Assembly: GCA_977006965.1 (NCBI GenBank)
Contig: OZ345380.1
Location: 1,612,001 to 1,676,000 of the forward strand
Source of the DNA: Phymatolithon calcareum
Taxonomy: Eukaryota; Rhodophyta; Florideophyceae; Hapalidiales
DNA: 64,000 bases
Direction of reading: 5' to 3'
The translations under genes and the position numbers were made by a program. The notes below the pieces were generated by a model. The model did not search any database and was not told the origin of the DNA. It saw only the letters and a list, made by a program, of their open reading frames with translations. Below are positions 53,357-63,473 of the stretch, piece after piece (within the stretch, counting starts at the first letter, position 1; every line of letters begins with the position of its first letter).

Positions 53357-54127
53357 TCACTTCCATAGCTTTGCAAGAACTGCTTTCTTTTTTTCTGCAG
53401 CCGATAGAAGAGATATTTTAGTCTGTTTGCTAGAGTAGAACAAGACAGCCTCTCCGGCAATAGTCTTCGGATCGATATTTCTAGGCGTCCCAAGATGTCT
53501 TGTTTCTTGTGTTAGAGGCGCACAAAACAGTTCTTGAACGCCACTCTTCGAAATAGAGTTGCCGTCGAACAGTTTGAATCTGTCAGCACCAAAGACAATG
53601 TCCCTCGGTCCCTGAAAAAGAGCACTATAGATCGCAGTGGACTCCACAGCCTTGGTGATGTTTCTCTCTGCTATTGCAACTGGCAATACAATGAAACTGT
53701 TGCTGTATTTCTCCGGAAGCTTGGTGGTAACGATAACGTTGTCGGACTGCTGCGGCTGCGCATCATCAATCAAAACAACTGCAGTAGAATGCTCACGGAT
53801 GACACCGCGAACATCACGTCTGAAGCGGATGGTGACATTGCTCACTAGGTTTTCGGTGAAAAGATTAGCATGTGCTGGGAACGGCGCATACTTGTCCCAT
53901 GAAAAAAGGTTCTTACATGCCGGAAGCAAAACAATTGGGTGATTCCATGACATCACATAAAGAGCTGGGTGTTGTCTATGGGGCCGTATGCTTGGGAGTT
54001 CGATCGAATTCGAAAGAGTGGTATTAAGAGAGCGAACCCCTGCTGCCGAAGGAAGCCCGTCATGGCGGTGGCGAGAACTTGAAGCTTTGTTTAGTTTGAG
54101 GGCGGTTTGGGCGAAAACATCAGCCAT
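53357..54127 (-). CDS. Element-encoded ORF A, intact copy
   Basis: 256 residues from ATG 54127. Blocks conserved with copy I: MSWNHPIVLLPACKNLFSW, FTENLVSNVTIRFRRDVRGV, STAVVLIDDAQPQQSDNV, FIVLPVAIAERNITKAVES, GPRDIVFGADRF, FDGNSISKSG. The pattern of hydrophobic strands suggests a folded globular domain. I know no family with this signature. Conservation of protein phrases between two copies 40 kb apart supports a real protein. Confidence 0.55.
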   Translation of the reverse strand: MADVFAQTALKLNKASSSRHRHDGLPSAAGVRSLNTTLSNSIELPSIRPHRQHPALYVMSWNHPIVLLPACKNLFSWDKYAPFPAHANLFTENLVSNVTIRFRRDVRGVIREHSTAVVLIDDAQPQQSDNVIVTTKLPEKYSNSFIVLPVAIAERNITKAVESTAIYSALFQGPRDIVFGADRFKLFDGNSISKSGVQELFCAPLTQETRHLGTPRNIDPKTIAGEAVLFYSSKQTKISLLSAAEKKKAVLAKLWK

Positions 54128-54469
54128 CGTTTCGCGGAGAACGCCAGTACAACTCGGTCATGGTATATGTGGCGATGTCATGTGTAACATTCTTGTACTT
54201 TAGAGATGATGCAAAGCCGCCAACTCAGAAATTGGAGTGCAAACACTGCGAGTGTGTCAAGGCGAAAGTTTGGTTTTTGCGCTCAGGAGCGCAGCTTAAA
54301 TAAGGACGGAAACGAGCGATTGCACAACCTGCGAAAAAGGGGGCACTAACTGACACTAGACTATTCGTACGTTGAGTGTTAGTCTGTGTCTGTGATTAAT
54401 CCGTTGATTCCTCGTGGAAGAGTCGTTTATTCATTCATTCATATATTTTGCTTTTTCCCCTTATTTTTT

Positions 54470-54850
54470 CCTTTCAAGTTTATTTAAAAGCCCCACAGAC
54501 TTCCGAAGATATGGGCAAGGCTTCCTCTGATGCTACCTACCTTTGTGTAGCTCACGAAACGTCCACCAGTATGGCGGACGGGAAAACTCAGGACTCAACG
54601 TAGTCTTATCTCAGTCCTCTACGGGATTGTTGGTGCTTGGACTCGACCACTTTTTGCCTTGCATTCTGCGGATTAATACAGGCCTTCTTCGTTCTCCATG
54701 CATTCTATGAGTGTCTTGCTAAATAGTAAGAGCTCATCTAGCGCATTTTCTGTTTCCTGTCGTCTTTCTCCTTCGAGTTCGTACCCTGCTAGCGTGTGTT
54801 CAAGGGTCTCCATATGCTCTCTGGCTCTGGTGCCGAATTCTTCAGTCATA
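54470..54850 (-). mobile_element. LINE ORF2 C-terminus and 3' UTR fragment
   Basis: Minus strand: ENALDELLLFSKTLIECMEN, EEGLY, stop, then UTR with 'gaagccttgcccatatcttc' and 'ggggcttttaaataaact'. Parallel to 56640-57060. It directly follows the leader of fold-back copy II. Confidence 0.7.
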
Positions 54851-55259
54851 CTTTTTCCCCTAATGGGGCTAACAGCGATTCGAGGGTCTAAGTTTTCTAC
54901 ATTCTATCCTATCGTTTGCGAGTTCGACTGCAGAGTCGTTCACCATACTGTGTTGACAGTGTCGGTGGATAGATTGCAAGGAGCCGTTATAGAGCTCCTG
55001 GGTCGATGCTGATAATGTCGTTCATTTCACCACTGCATAATTGCTTGTCTACAGGAGTGAAAAATGGTGATGTCGGTGCATCCTTCCCCTGTCAGATGAT
55101 GAAAAGCAAACAATCCTGAGAAGCCGGCTCCTACAATCGCAACCTTCTCAGACGCGAGTGTTGCTTGTGAGGATACCATTTTCGTAAACGTACCAGCTCC
55201 CTTTCCAGTAGCAAACTGTGACCACCTCGAAGCTCATGGAGCCGACAGGGCAAACTGGG

Positions 55260-55475
55260 GAAGATGCTATCCAGACATGAAGACAGTTCTGTCGAAAGTA
55301 AGTCTATCTCCAGAGGAAAATGCATTCCTCTTTGGGTCGCCAGCCCTTTGAGGGAGCAGTTGGACTCGAAGAGAGAGTGCATTCACAAAGAGAGCGCTAT
55401 ATAAAGTCCTTGCTATGTTTCAAGCTGTCAAGAGTACGGCTGTAACTGAACACTATTTGCCAAATGAAGCCTCCT
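55260..55475 (+). pseudogene. Second copy of the KTVLSKV fragment (broken)
   Basis: DMKTVLSKVSLSPEENAF, a short insertion with a stop, ESAFTKRALYKVLAMFQAVK and LPNEAS, then a stop. It matches 10774-10974 (minus). It is followed immediately by a LINE ORF2 fragment. Confidence 0.55.
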
Positions 55476-55499
55476 GAGTGACGAGTTAATTCCGCGTGA

Positions 55500-55835
55500 C
55501 ACAGTACAGTGGAGTATTTTCCTCTACCGTCGACAGAAGGGGCGTCGCCGAACGCGCAACGCTGAAACCAATCTCAAAAGCGAAGGGAATTATCCTGTGT
55601 CTTCGAGATATTGGAATGAACGCCAAGGGGCTACATACAGCGAAGAACATAGCAATCTACAAGACCCTCTTGCAAGGCGGGTGGGAGTACGCCGTGGACC
55701 TTACCTCGTGGACGATTTCAATGCAAAAGCAATTCAACCAAGCAGAAGATTTGTTTTACTCCGTCATCCTAGGACGCTTTGCACTGCGCTTACAAAACCG
55801 AATAAGGTGGCTCTGCAAAATCACTCCACCGGAAG
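55500..55835 (+). mobile_element. LINE ORF2 fragment (post-RT region)
   Basis: GGWEYAVDLTSWTISMQKQF, NQAEDLFYSVILGRFALRLQ, NRIRWLCKI corresponds to LIQPGWEYAMHL...VEKTLFAQVFGP...VRLRLLCRI in the 43.7-kb LINE. Beyond RWLCKI the sequence switches to composite repeat b. Confidence 0.65.
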
Positions 55836-56750
55836 TCAGAAGCGCACAAGCCACGTGTGGTGTAGTTGTAAAAGTGCCTCCGCGCACCCGTGCGCATATT
55901 TCCTTATGACAAAGGCAAGAATGTTGAGGTCGCCGGTTCGAGTCATGTGACAAGCATGAATCGAACTACGTTCCGCGAAGGGCACACAGATGTCGCCGTG
56001 TAGTGGTGTGGCGCAGTACTCGCGGGAAGCAGATACGCGAGTACCCAGAGTGAATCACGTCCAGGAGCATCTTAGAGGCCCCTAGATGTTGAGTAACGTA
56101 CACTATGGGTAGCTCAGATATCCTGCAAAAACGAAAGAAAGAAATGATTAGCTTTCAGCGGCATTGAGTTCAAAGAACAGGTCTCTGAGGACAACAAAGC
56201 GGGAACACTTCTGCAACATATTCATTCTGTACGAGGCTGTGAGGCAGTATGTCCCTTTTCGCTGTTGTGCCTAATACGGGCTCTTTCGTGTTGACCACAT
56301 TGCAGTGCAATACGAGGGGCGCACACATCTAAGAGATGACAAATTGACGTCGCAACTGATTCTTTTGCCGTCACGCGTAGTATGCTGAGAACCTCACGAG
56401 CACTTGTCTCCAATGGAAGACGGCGGTATTTTGCAAATTGGCTTCCCCGTCCTAAAATCCCCGGACGTACTACAACGTTGAGCAGGAACGTCCTGCGCCA
56501 ACCCGTCACAACTACATATGGCACTGCTCCGGTGCAAGCCTCGTACCATTCTTCACCTCAGCGTACCTCTTCTACGTGCTGTGGCGACAGATTTCCTCTC
56601 AGAATCCGTGCTCAAACATTGCAATAAAGAGCCATGCTTTTTCACAATTGAAGTTTATTTAAAAGCTTCACAGTCTTACGAATATACGGGCAAGGCTTCC
56701 TCAGTTGCTAACTTCCAGTGCGTAGGCCGTTGAATCCTACCGCCTGTCAT
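55800..56750 (+). repeat. Composite tRNA-related repeat, copy b
   Basis: Inverted relative to copy a (9170-10150). The head contains an A-box-like tggtgtagttg (near 55860) and a B-box-like ggttcgagtca (near 55936), followed by 'tagctcagatatcctgcaa' near 56110. The last ~110 bp is the shared LINE-type 3' end. Confidence 0.6.
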
Positions 56751-57060
56751 AGGTGGTGGGGAAATTTTGGATCCTAGACCATCCGACATTCTATGTGGCT
56801 TTCTTGTGGGGTTCGCTGCGGGCGTCTCCTCTAACAGGCGACGTGTCCTGAGGGACATCTACTTGATTTTTCATGTCTTGATTTCAAAGCAGACCTTCTT
56901 CGTTTTCCATGCACTCGATGATGGTCTTATTGAATAGCATAATCTCATTAAGTGCTTCCTTGGTATCCAACCTGTCTCCATTGAGGTCATATCTTGACAT
57001 ATCTTTTTCCAGGCTGTCATGCTGTCGAACTCTGTTTCCGAATTTTTCCACCATGCATGT
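56640..57060 (-). mobile_element. LINE ORF2 C-terminus and 3' UTR fragment
   Basis: Minus strand: MVEKFGNRVRQH, then KEALNEIMLFNKTIIECMEN, EEGLL and a stop, followed by UTR ending 'gtgaagcttttaaataaact'. Same subfamily as 54470-54850. Confidence 0.7.
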
Positions 57061-57845
57061 TGTAAATTCCTGAGGATATATTCCGCAGATGTATTGAAGT
57101 GCTAACCTGCAACACTACTGTTCGATGCGTAGCTCCAGATTGATGTTGTCTTGTACAGTAGTTGGTTCATTGGACCCTTTCAGGGTATGTGGAAGTATGC
57201 AAAAGGAAGGTTGGTCTTGAGTGGTTGCCCAGAGCAATTTTGCTATCGACAGAACATAGTGTGCAACTATGGTTGAAGTGCAGAAAACCGAATTGCACCA
57301 CTGTACGTGGGAAGTAGGATAAGTTTAGAGTTCACGTGAAGAAGACCGAGATGAGCTGGAGGTTTGCGTTGATGTGAGATTTCGGAGAACTGCACCCTCC
57401 GTTATACACCCAGCGAATTGGGTTCATGTTCATATCGCACATCGTTCATTGTCCATCATGGCAGTAAGCCTTCGCTGTCTATACCCAATGCACCCAATAC
57501 TCTCACCTATTTTACCCATCGTTCGTGGTTGGGACCTTGCAACGCGATATGAAGGGTCAGAGCAATTGAATATGGACCGGATACAAATGGTTGCTTTATT
57601 CTTCAAGTTAGGCAAACCATAAGCATTCCTTCCAATCGGGAATGAGACTCTGTCCAGGTGCTCATACTTACCTTTAGCTGTACGATGCGTTCCGACGGCA
57701 TGATACTGAGGTGTTTAAACCTCTAAATTGTGACCCCCATCGTGAGTGTGCCCTCTGCAGGAAACGTTTCACTAGAAACTGCACCCGCTGATTAAAATCC
57801 TATCGCCCAATGGGTCTCTCTATTCTTGTCCAGGAGCACTCTGTA

Positions 57846-57891
57846 CTGCATCCCGTAGGATTGCGGAGCTCCGCAATCCTTCGGGATGCAG
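57846..57891. repeat. 46-bp palindrome, one mismatch
   Basis: Arms of 23 bp (ctgcatcccgtaggattgcg and complement) meet at GAGCTC with no loop. Confidence 0.75.
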
Positions 57892-58227
57892 TGATTGGGT
57901 CTATTGTACGCATCACGTGATGCACGAGGAGAACAGCACATGTGCTTTTTTTAACGGGCGGATCCGCTGCAAGATTTCCGATTTTTGGCATCAAACTTTC
58001 CAACTTCTTTGTTGATTGCAATCATGTGCACACCGGAGCTATTTTCAATAAATTTGGACCTCCACGGAACATGCGTCCTGGCACGAACTATTACCACGTA
58101 GCGCGCCCAATCGGGCGCTCAAGGAAATATGATTTGAAATGACCAAATGTGGTCAATTCAAATATATTCAATATTTTTCCAAATCATAAGCATCATTGTC
58201 TACAAACCTAAATTTACTGTCATTCTT

Positions 58228-58257
58228 GCTGACCCTGGCCGATCGGCCAAGGTCAGC
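58228..58257. repeat. 30-bp palindrome, one mismatch
   Basis: gctgaccctggccga and its near-complement, no loop. Confidence 0.7.
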
Positions 58258-58671
58258 GAGGATGACTTCCGACGTGGTATCATGCCTGGAAATTAGTGAA
58301 AAATAAGCTTGTTGTTCTCGCGTTTCCGCACGAGATTGTGAATCTGGTCCAGTTTGGACCAAGTTCTTTCTTGTTGAATAACTCGGGACGACTCAAGCAC
58401 TGGAGTCTTAACGTATTGTGTTGTATCCACAAATTCTAGTTTTGTAACTCGAAAATGTGTAAGATCAGGAAATGTTGTATGATGCCGCCGGTGTGAGTAA
58501 ATCGGTGCTATATTTTGTGTGAATCAGACACATAACGTAATATTTGCAAGACTAATAATAAGTACTGCACAGTATAGAAAATACCGCATATACAGTATAT
58601 GAGCTGCATAGTACAGTACTGTACAGTAGTCTAGCCGCACATGCCACTACATAATAGCTTACGGTTCTTCG

Positions 58672-58762
58672 TTACTCAACATTCTTTTCTCTCGATTCGG
58701 GGCATGCGCAATCTACTGTAGATTAATCCAGGCCTGGATCGACAGAAAAGAATGCTGAGTAA
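58672..58762. repeat. Small element with 25-bp terminal inverted repeats
   Basis: 58672-58696 and 58738-58762 are inverted with two mismatches in 25. Between them lie two further palindromes (aatctactgtagatt and atccaggcctggat). Total 91 bp, all of it foldable. Confidence 0.6.
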
Positions 58763-59656
58763 AGAAGACCAGTCTCTTTAAAATTTGAATAGATTGCGCA
58801 TTTATTAAAAGACAGTACCTCCTGCGCCTGTCCATGGTAATGCTGTGTCCAATAGAGTGTAAAATTTGAGAGCATAAATGAGAAAGTCCATACTTTATAT
58901 GGTCGAATATTTCGACACTGGACGGAAGATTACAGCTCGGGACTACTGTACTGTACTGTATAATAATCAGTCCAACAGCAGGTCAAAAAAAACAGGAGCA
59001 TCTGTCACCATAATCTGTAAAGTTTCTGGTGACAGTTTTCCATGGTGTTGCTGCAAATTGTCCAGGAAAACCAGCATTGTTTTTGAATTCAAAAATATCA
59101 TATCGTATCCGGGAATGCACACTGTGCTTCAACGTCACAACATTGTTGCGTCCAATCACGTGAAGGGGATTTTGAAAATTGCCTCTGATTCATGGATCCA
59201 GTACGTAACGCATGGGTAATGCATCTCTCCCGATCGATCACGATGATGTCAAACACGTACGCTTGGCGAGCGAGCAAAATTCAAACTGCTCTTTGAAACG
59301 CGCTCGTCAATTACATAAATTTACGCCTCAGGGTCGTTCAAGACGGAGATCAGTTTTACATCAGTACAGATTGTCTAAGAATGAGTTATAAATTATTCTG
59401 AAATAACTTTTTCGAATATCCCTCTTCTCTCACATTTCACCTCAATATTCGTCGCGTACGTAGCCTGCCAAGGGTCCACAAGAGGCTCAAGTCATACAGT
59501 ACTCCTTCTCTCTGCTCGTCCGCCACGTTTTGCCTCCCGCTTCACCGTACCGAAATTATCAATTCGTGTGCTGCTTTCGATCTCCCTTCAATTGCCTCCG
59601 CACTGGTGTCTCGCCATGATCATTGACTACATATTTTTCCCGCCCCATCCGACAAC

Positions 59657-59664
59657 TATTTATA
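59657..59664 (+). promoter_or_regulatory. TATA box of the secreted-protein gene
   Basis: tatttata lies 56-63 bp upstream of the ATG at 59720, in GC-rich surroundings, a well-placed TATA element. Confidence 0.6.
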
Positions 59665-59719
59665 CCGCAGACGAGCAGCCACGACTTGCGACAAGGCAGG
59701 GAGCAGGTTCTGTAGCGTC

Positions 59720-60903
59720 ATGAAGTCCGCATTTTTCCTAGCCGCGCTCTTGGCGCTCTCCTGTCTCGCCTCCGCAGACATCGTGCTCTACCGCGCCGGC
59801 CGAGGTAATCGCAAATTGCGTAAGCTCTACAAGGGCTCATGTCTACCCAGCAAGTATTTCACCATCCACTGTACTTACGCGAAATATGCTGGTCGTGTGC
59901 TCTTCAGCGTTAATGGTAAACACGTTCGCACTGAGCTCCTACGACCGTACACCATCGCGGGTGATAGGAAAGGATATGCCTATCCGTGGAATGCGCCACG
60001 CGGTAAAAAGGTTACAATTACCTGCACTCCGCAATTCGGCAAACGTGAATCTGTAACTGTGTGGAGAAAATGCGCCCCGAAGATTCCCGTGTTGAAACCA
60101 AAGCCGAAGCCCGCGAAGAAGAAACCGAGATTCAGCCGGTCCTTGCCGAGGAAGGTGCCAAAGCACGTTGTGAAGCCCCGTGGGAAGCCGGTGTACAAGC
60201 CCAGAAGCAAGCCTATGCGCAAGCCTATGCGCAAGCCAGGAAAGAAGCCTGCGGGCAAGTCGAAGCCTAAGAAGGAAGATAAAATTACCCGCAAGAACTG
60301 CGTCATCATTCCTTTCTCAAAGATCTCTGGCAAGTACTCCAAGAAGTGGGAGAAGCGCAAGTGGGGTATCGTATACCAGCCCAATAATAAGTTCCATGGC
60401 GTCTACAAGGCCGGAACTGATCCGCTCGTGTACAAGTTTGAGGTACCTAAGAAGGGTCGCTACGCCATCACTTTGGACATGACCACACGCCATTGGACAG
60501 AGTACGTTCCAACAATGTTGCCATATGTTTATTCTTCACCCTTCTCTGCCAGCTTTATTCTAACCCGCATCGTTTTTTTCTAATTAGGTGGAATGATGTC
60601 TTCATCAAGTTTCCGTCTTGCGTCGATCTCCGCCGCTACAAAAAGTACCGTAAGTCGTGTGGCTACACGAAAGCGTACCACAACAAGAACGGGCGCGCAG
60701 TTGAAGCTTACTCCGTTGATTTCGATGCCCATTCTTTCTCTACGACGAAGATCCTTTACCCGAAAACTACTTACAAGATCATCATCGGTGCTCGAAGCAC
60801 GAGATTAACGCTGCACAGAATTATCATGTTCCCTTGCAATGGCAAAACTTGCGACTTCCATAGCGAACATTGGAAGAAGTACGTGAACGTCTGCAAGAAA
60901 TAA
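59720..60903 (+). CDS. Secreted carbohydrate-binding-like matrix protein (two exons)
   Basis: Exon 1 59720-60501, intron 60502-60587 (86 nt, GTACGT...taattag), exon 2 60588-60903; 365 residues. Signal peptide MKSAFFLAALLALSCLASAD. N-terminal domain (about 20-115) with VLFSVNGKHVRTELLRPYTI and AGDRKGYAYPW. A Lys/Pro linker (KPKPKPAKKKP, KPMRKPMRKPGKKPAGK) follows. The C-terminal domain joins across the intron: YAITLDMTTRHWTE|WNDVFI, TKAYHNKNGRAVEAYSVDFD, TYKIIIGARSTRLTLHRIIM, FPCNGKTC. Its ends (ND.. and GRS...RII) resemble the C-terminal beta-sandwich of many polysaccharide-binding proteins. Inferred wall or matrix protein; no enzyme motif. Polyadenylation candidate aattaaa near 61023. Confidence 0.92.
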
Positions 60904-62780
60904 ACTCTATGACCCACATGAAAAGACGATGACATGATCAAAGTCTGCTGCAAACAGCTGCGTTTTCCCCATGGGCATTTCAAAATCTACAAAGTGTAAA
61001 TAACTGTTAAGCCATCTGCACGAATTAAAGCCACCTTGGCGTTTTGTTCTATATTCATCTTGCATTTAGCTACCCATATTTGGAACTAACTCACTGGCGA
61101 GGCGACGTTGACCACCGACTCAAGTCGCGACGCGCGGACCTTGTTCAAGTGGCAAATAACTCTGAGGCATCCCTTTCGTGCTCCGAGTCGAGCAATATTG
61201 AAGGCAAACACTCTGCCCACAGTTGAGGAGGACCCTCATTCGCTTGTCATGTCGCAGTGATGGCACCACAGAAGGATACTGATAATAATATTTTTTATTA
61301 TACTCTTTCCGGTGGGGAAGTTTTTTTGATATATATTTACGGCCACAATGCTGCCGCCGACCCTTCGAGAAAGTCTTGTGGCTGCCGGGCATTTCTGCGC
61401 ATTCCCAAAGGTTACTTCACATCTTGTACTGCCGCCGCGCAATGAAGACAGTCGAATTCAGAATCACTCTCTCTCTTTTGTTGACCGCCTCTGCCTCTTT
61501 GTATGTGCATAAAACTGGTTCATGCCGGTAATCGGTCTCCGAAATCGGCCGGAGATGAAGAATAATGAAAGGGGGATATAATGCGCTTCTAAACGCAAAT
61601 GCTGAAGAACAGAAGAGGAGTCCCTCATGTTGGTGCACTTACTTGGTGCTCCCTTTGGATGGCACAATCTCAAGATCTCAGTAGAATTCGGTCGCGCGGC
61701 GGTTACAATAACGTTATCGGGCGGGAAGCCGGTTGTGGAATTGGCGGTGACAGCAGGAGCCGTGGAATAGCTGTATGATGCGAGCGTTTTTGTTGTCGTT
61801 ATCGCTTTCAGCTAATAGACGGACCAGGGGAATATTCCCCTGCCTGGACGCACTGAAGCAGCAGCTACAGTATGGATGCAAGGTGAAGTGACCGGAAGTT
61901 TCGTGACAATGACTGTATTGGACCGACTCGTTCGCAAGTTGTTTTGTGCTGTAAACTTTATTGTACAGGGGAAGGAAGATGCTTGTTTGTTCGGAATATC
62001 TGCCCGTCTCTGCCCTTCATACTTTCGTCAGCAGTATTTGATCAACAACAGGTAATTGATGCAAGGGAATAAGACACAAAAGATAAGCGAATGTAAAAGC
62101 AACAGAGCTGTGTTCAGAGCAAGAGTCTTTGTCTTGAGCACAAAAGTTCTATCCTATTCCGTATAATTCTTTTCCTCCATCACATGGGAAAACTCGCATG
62201 AAGGCGCTCCCGATATAAGTATTTGGTGCCGCGGCAAAAAATCCCAGGCCTTTGGCAATCATGAATCACCGCACAACATGCGTCCCAAACGCCGCGGCTC
62301 GGTCATGCTTCGGAAACTTGATGAACCCGAAAAAGAAGCAATCATCATAAGCTAGGTGCCCTGATCGAAGCTTTAGTAACAGTTACCACTCTTGTTTCCA
62401 GATGGTCCGTCAACCCGATGTTAGTCTACCACTCGGCTGCAATACTGACCTTTTTTCCCGCGAAAAAATGGAACCGCAGACTGCACAACCGTGAAGCTTC
62501 GCTCAAACTAATCCCCGGGCGTAGCGCAAGCATAAGAACTATCATCAAGGTGATCCGCGGGAGTCTGCCACAGATTCGGAAATGACGGACCGTGGTAGCA
62601 CTTGCCATGTCATTCTCGTATTGCACGGGGTAGATCTCAATCCAATTAGGAAACGGGAGCGGAAGCTCATGATTCGCGGCACCAAGACCAGGGGAGTTCG
62701 CAGTGAAGAGGGACTGATCTTGAAAGACGGTTCGTGGGTTGTGCTGTTGTCAGAGCTTTGCGGATGACCGAGGATGGAAG
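60904..62780. other. Intergenic, no supported gene
   Basis: A 3' region followed by sequence without coding signal. The frame at 62582-62767 is short and not called. Confidence 0.5.
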
Positions 62781-62783
62781 TTG

Positions 62784-62858
62784 TCCTGTAATGCACGCAC
62801 TTGCGCGCGGTACAGGATCCCTTCGGTTGCTGCGAAGGGACGCTCCCCGAAAGGGGCG
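62784..62858 (+). ncRNA. Candidate structured RNA: three consecutive hairpins
   Basis: 62784-62817: tcctgta/tacagga around a GC-rich interior. 62818-62840: tcccttcg/cgaaggga with a 7-nt loop. 62841-62858: cgctcccc GAAA ggggcg with a GNRA-type tetraloop. There is no spacer between the helices. No known RNA family was recognised, and transcription is unproven. Confidence 0.3.
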
Positions 62859-63473
62859 TGCAGGAGGCAGAGAAGGCATTCGGGAAGCTATAAGGGCCAA
62901 GACTCTTGGGACGCTATGCGCTCTTGCGGGTGGGCCGAGCTGATTGGCAGTCCTTGTTTCAATTTACGGGAAGTGCTCTATGCTAACTTTTGAATAGTTT
63001 GGTGCTCGCTGGTTTTTTTCCGTAAAGTCTGCTTTGACAATGGAATCCAGGTGGAAGGCTCGACACAAATCGTATTAACAATAATCACCTGTGCCATGGG
63101 AGAGTGTGCTAGCTTATCCACCATTTTGAGGACGTGAGGCGGAAAGTCCCTCAAAATGACCTCAGGACCGCGCTGTCTAAGAACATGTGCCACTAGACAA
63201 TCAGAGTCGGATGTGTAGTCTACGGTACAATTCACGGTACACTTCGATGAACACAAGGTGCGTACTGTATCGCACAGGTAGATGCCGTGTTTGCATTTGT
63301 ACAATAGTTTTAATCTTACTTTGTGTTAATCCAAGAACAAGACGGAGTACAGCCAAACTCCTTGTAGTTTGCATCAGAGTGGAGAGCTCCTAATGAAGTT
63401 TCTGCTTGCATGCACACATGTCTCTTGAAGCGAATGTTAGAAGAAAGAAGCATGTTAATGTGGTATAGATTAT
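62859..63473. other. Intergenic, no gene seen
   Basis: 3' flank of the partial minus-strand gene at the right edge. Confidence 0.5.

Larger units (their letters stand above)
51946..54250 (-). mobile_element. Fold-back-type element, copy II
   Basis: Homologous to 11.12-13.0 kb but more complete. 51946-52545 (plus) and 52615-53140 are long imperfect inverted arms around a ~70-bp centre. Beyond the right arm, on the minus strand, lie the conserved intron-like gap and ORF A (53357-54127) with its leader. Both arms carry the second coding block and the hairpin described at 12425. No transposase or RT is recognised, and no TSD was found. Confidence 0.6.
57061..59656. other. Gene-poor region with palindromes
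   Basis: No supported gene; open frames are short. It contains the inverted repeats listed separately at 57846, 58228 and 58672, and 'tacagtactgtacagtag'-type sequence near 58610. The last part is the upstream region of the next gene. Confidence 0.6.

Noticed and set aside
62582-62767. 61-codon plus-strand frame
   Set aside because: Short, no homology recognised, surrounded by non-coding sequence.
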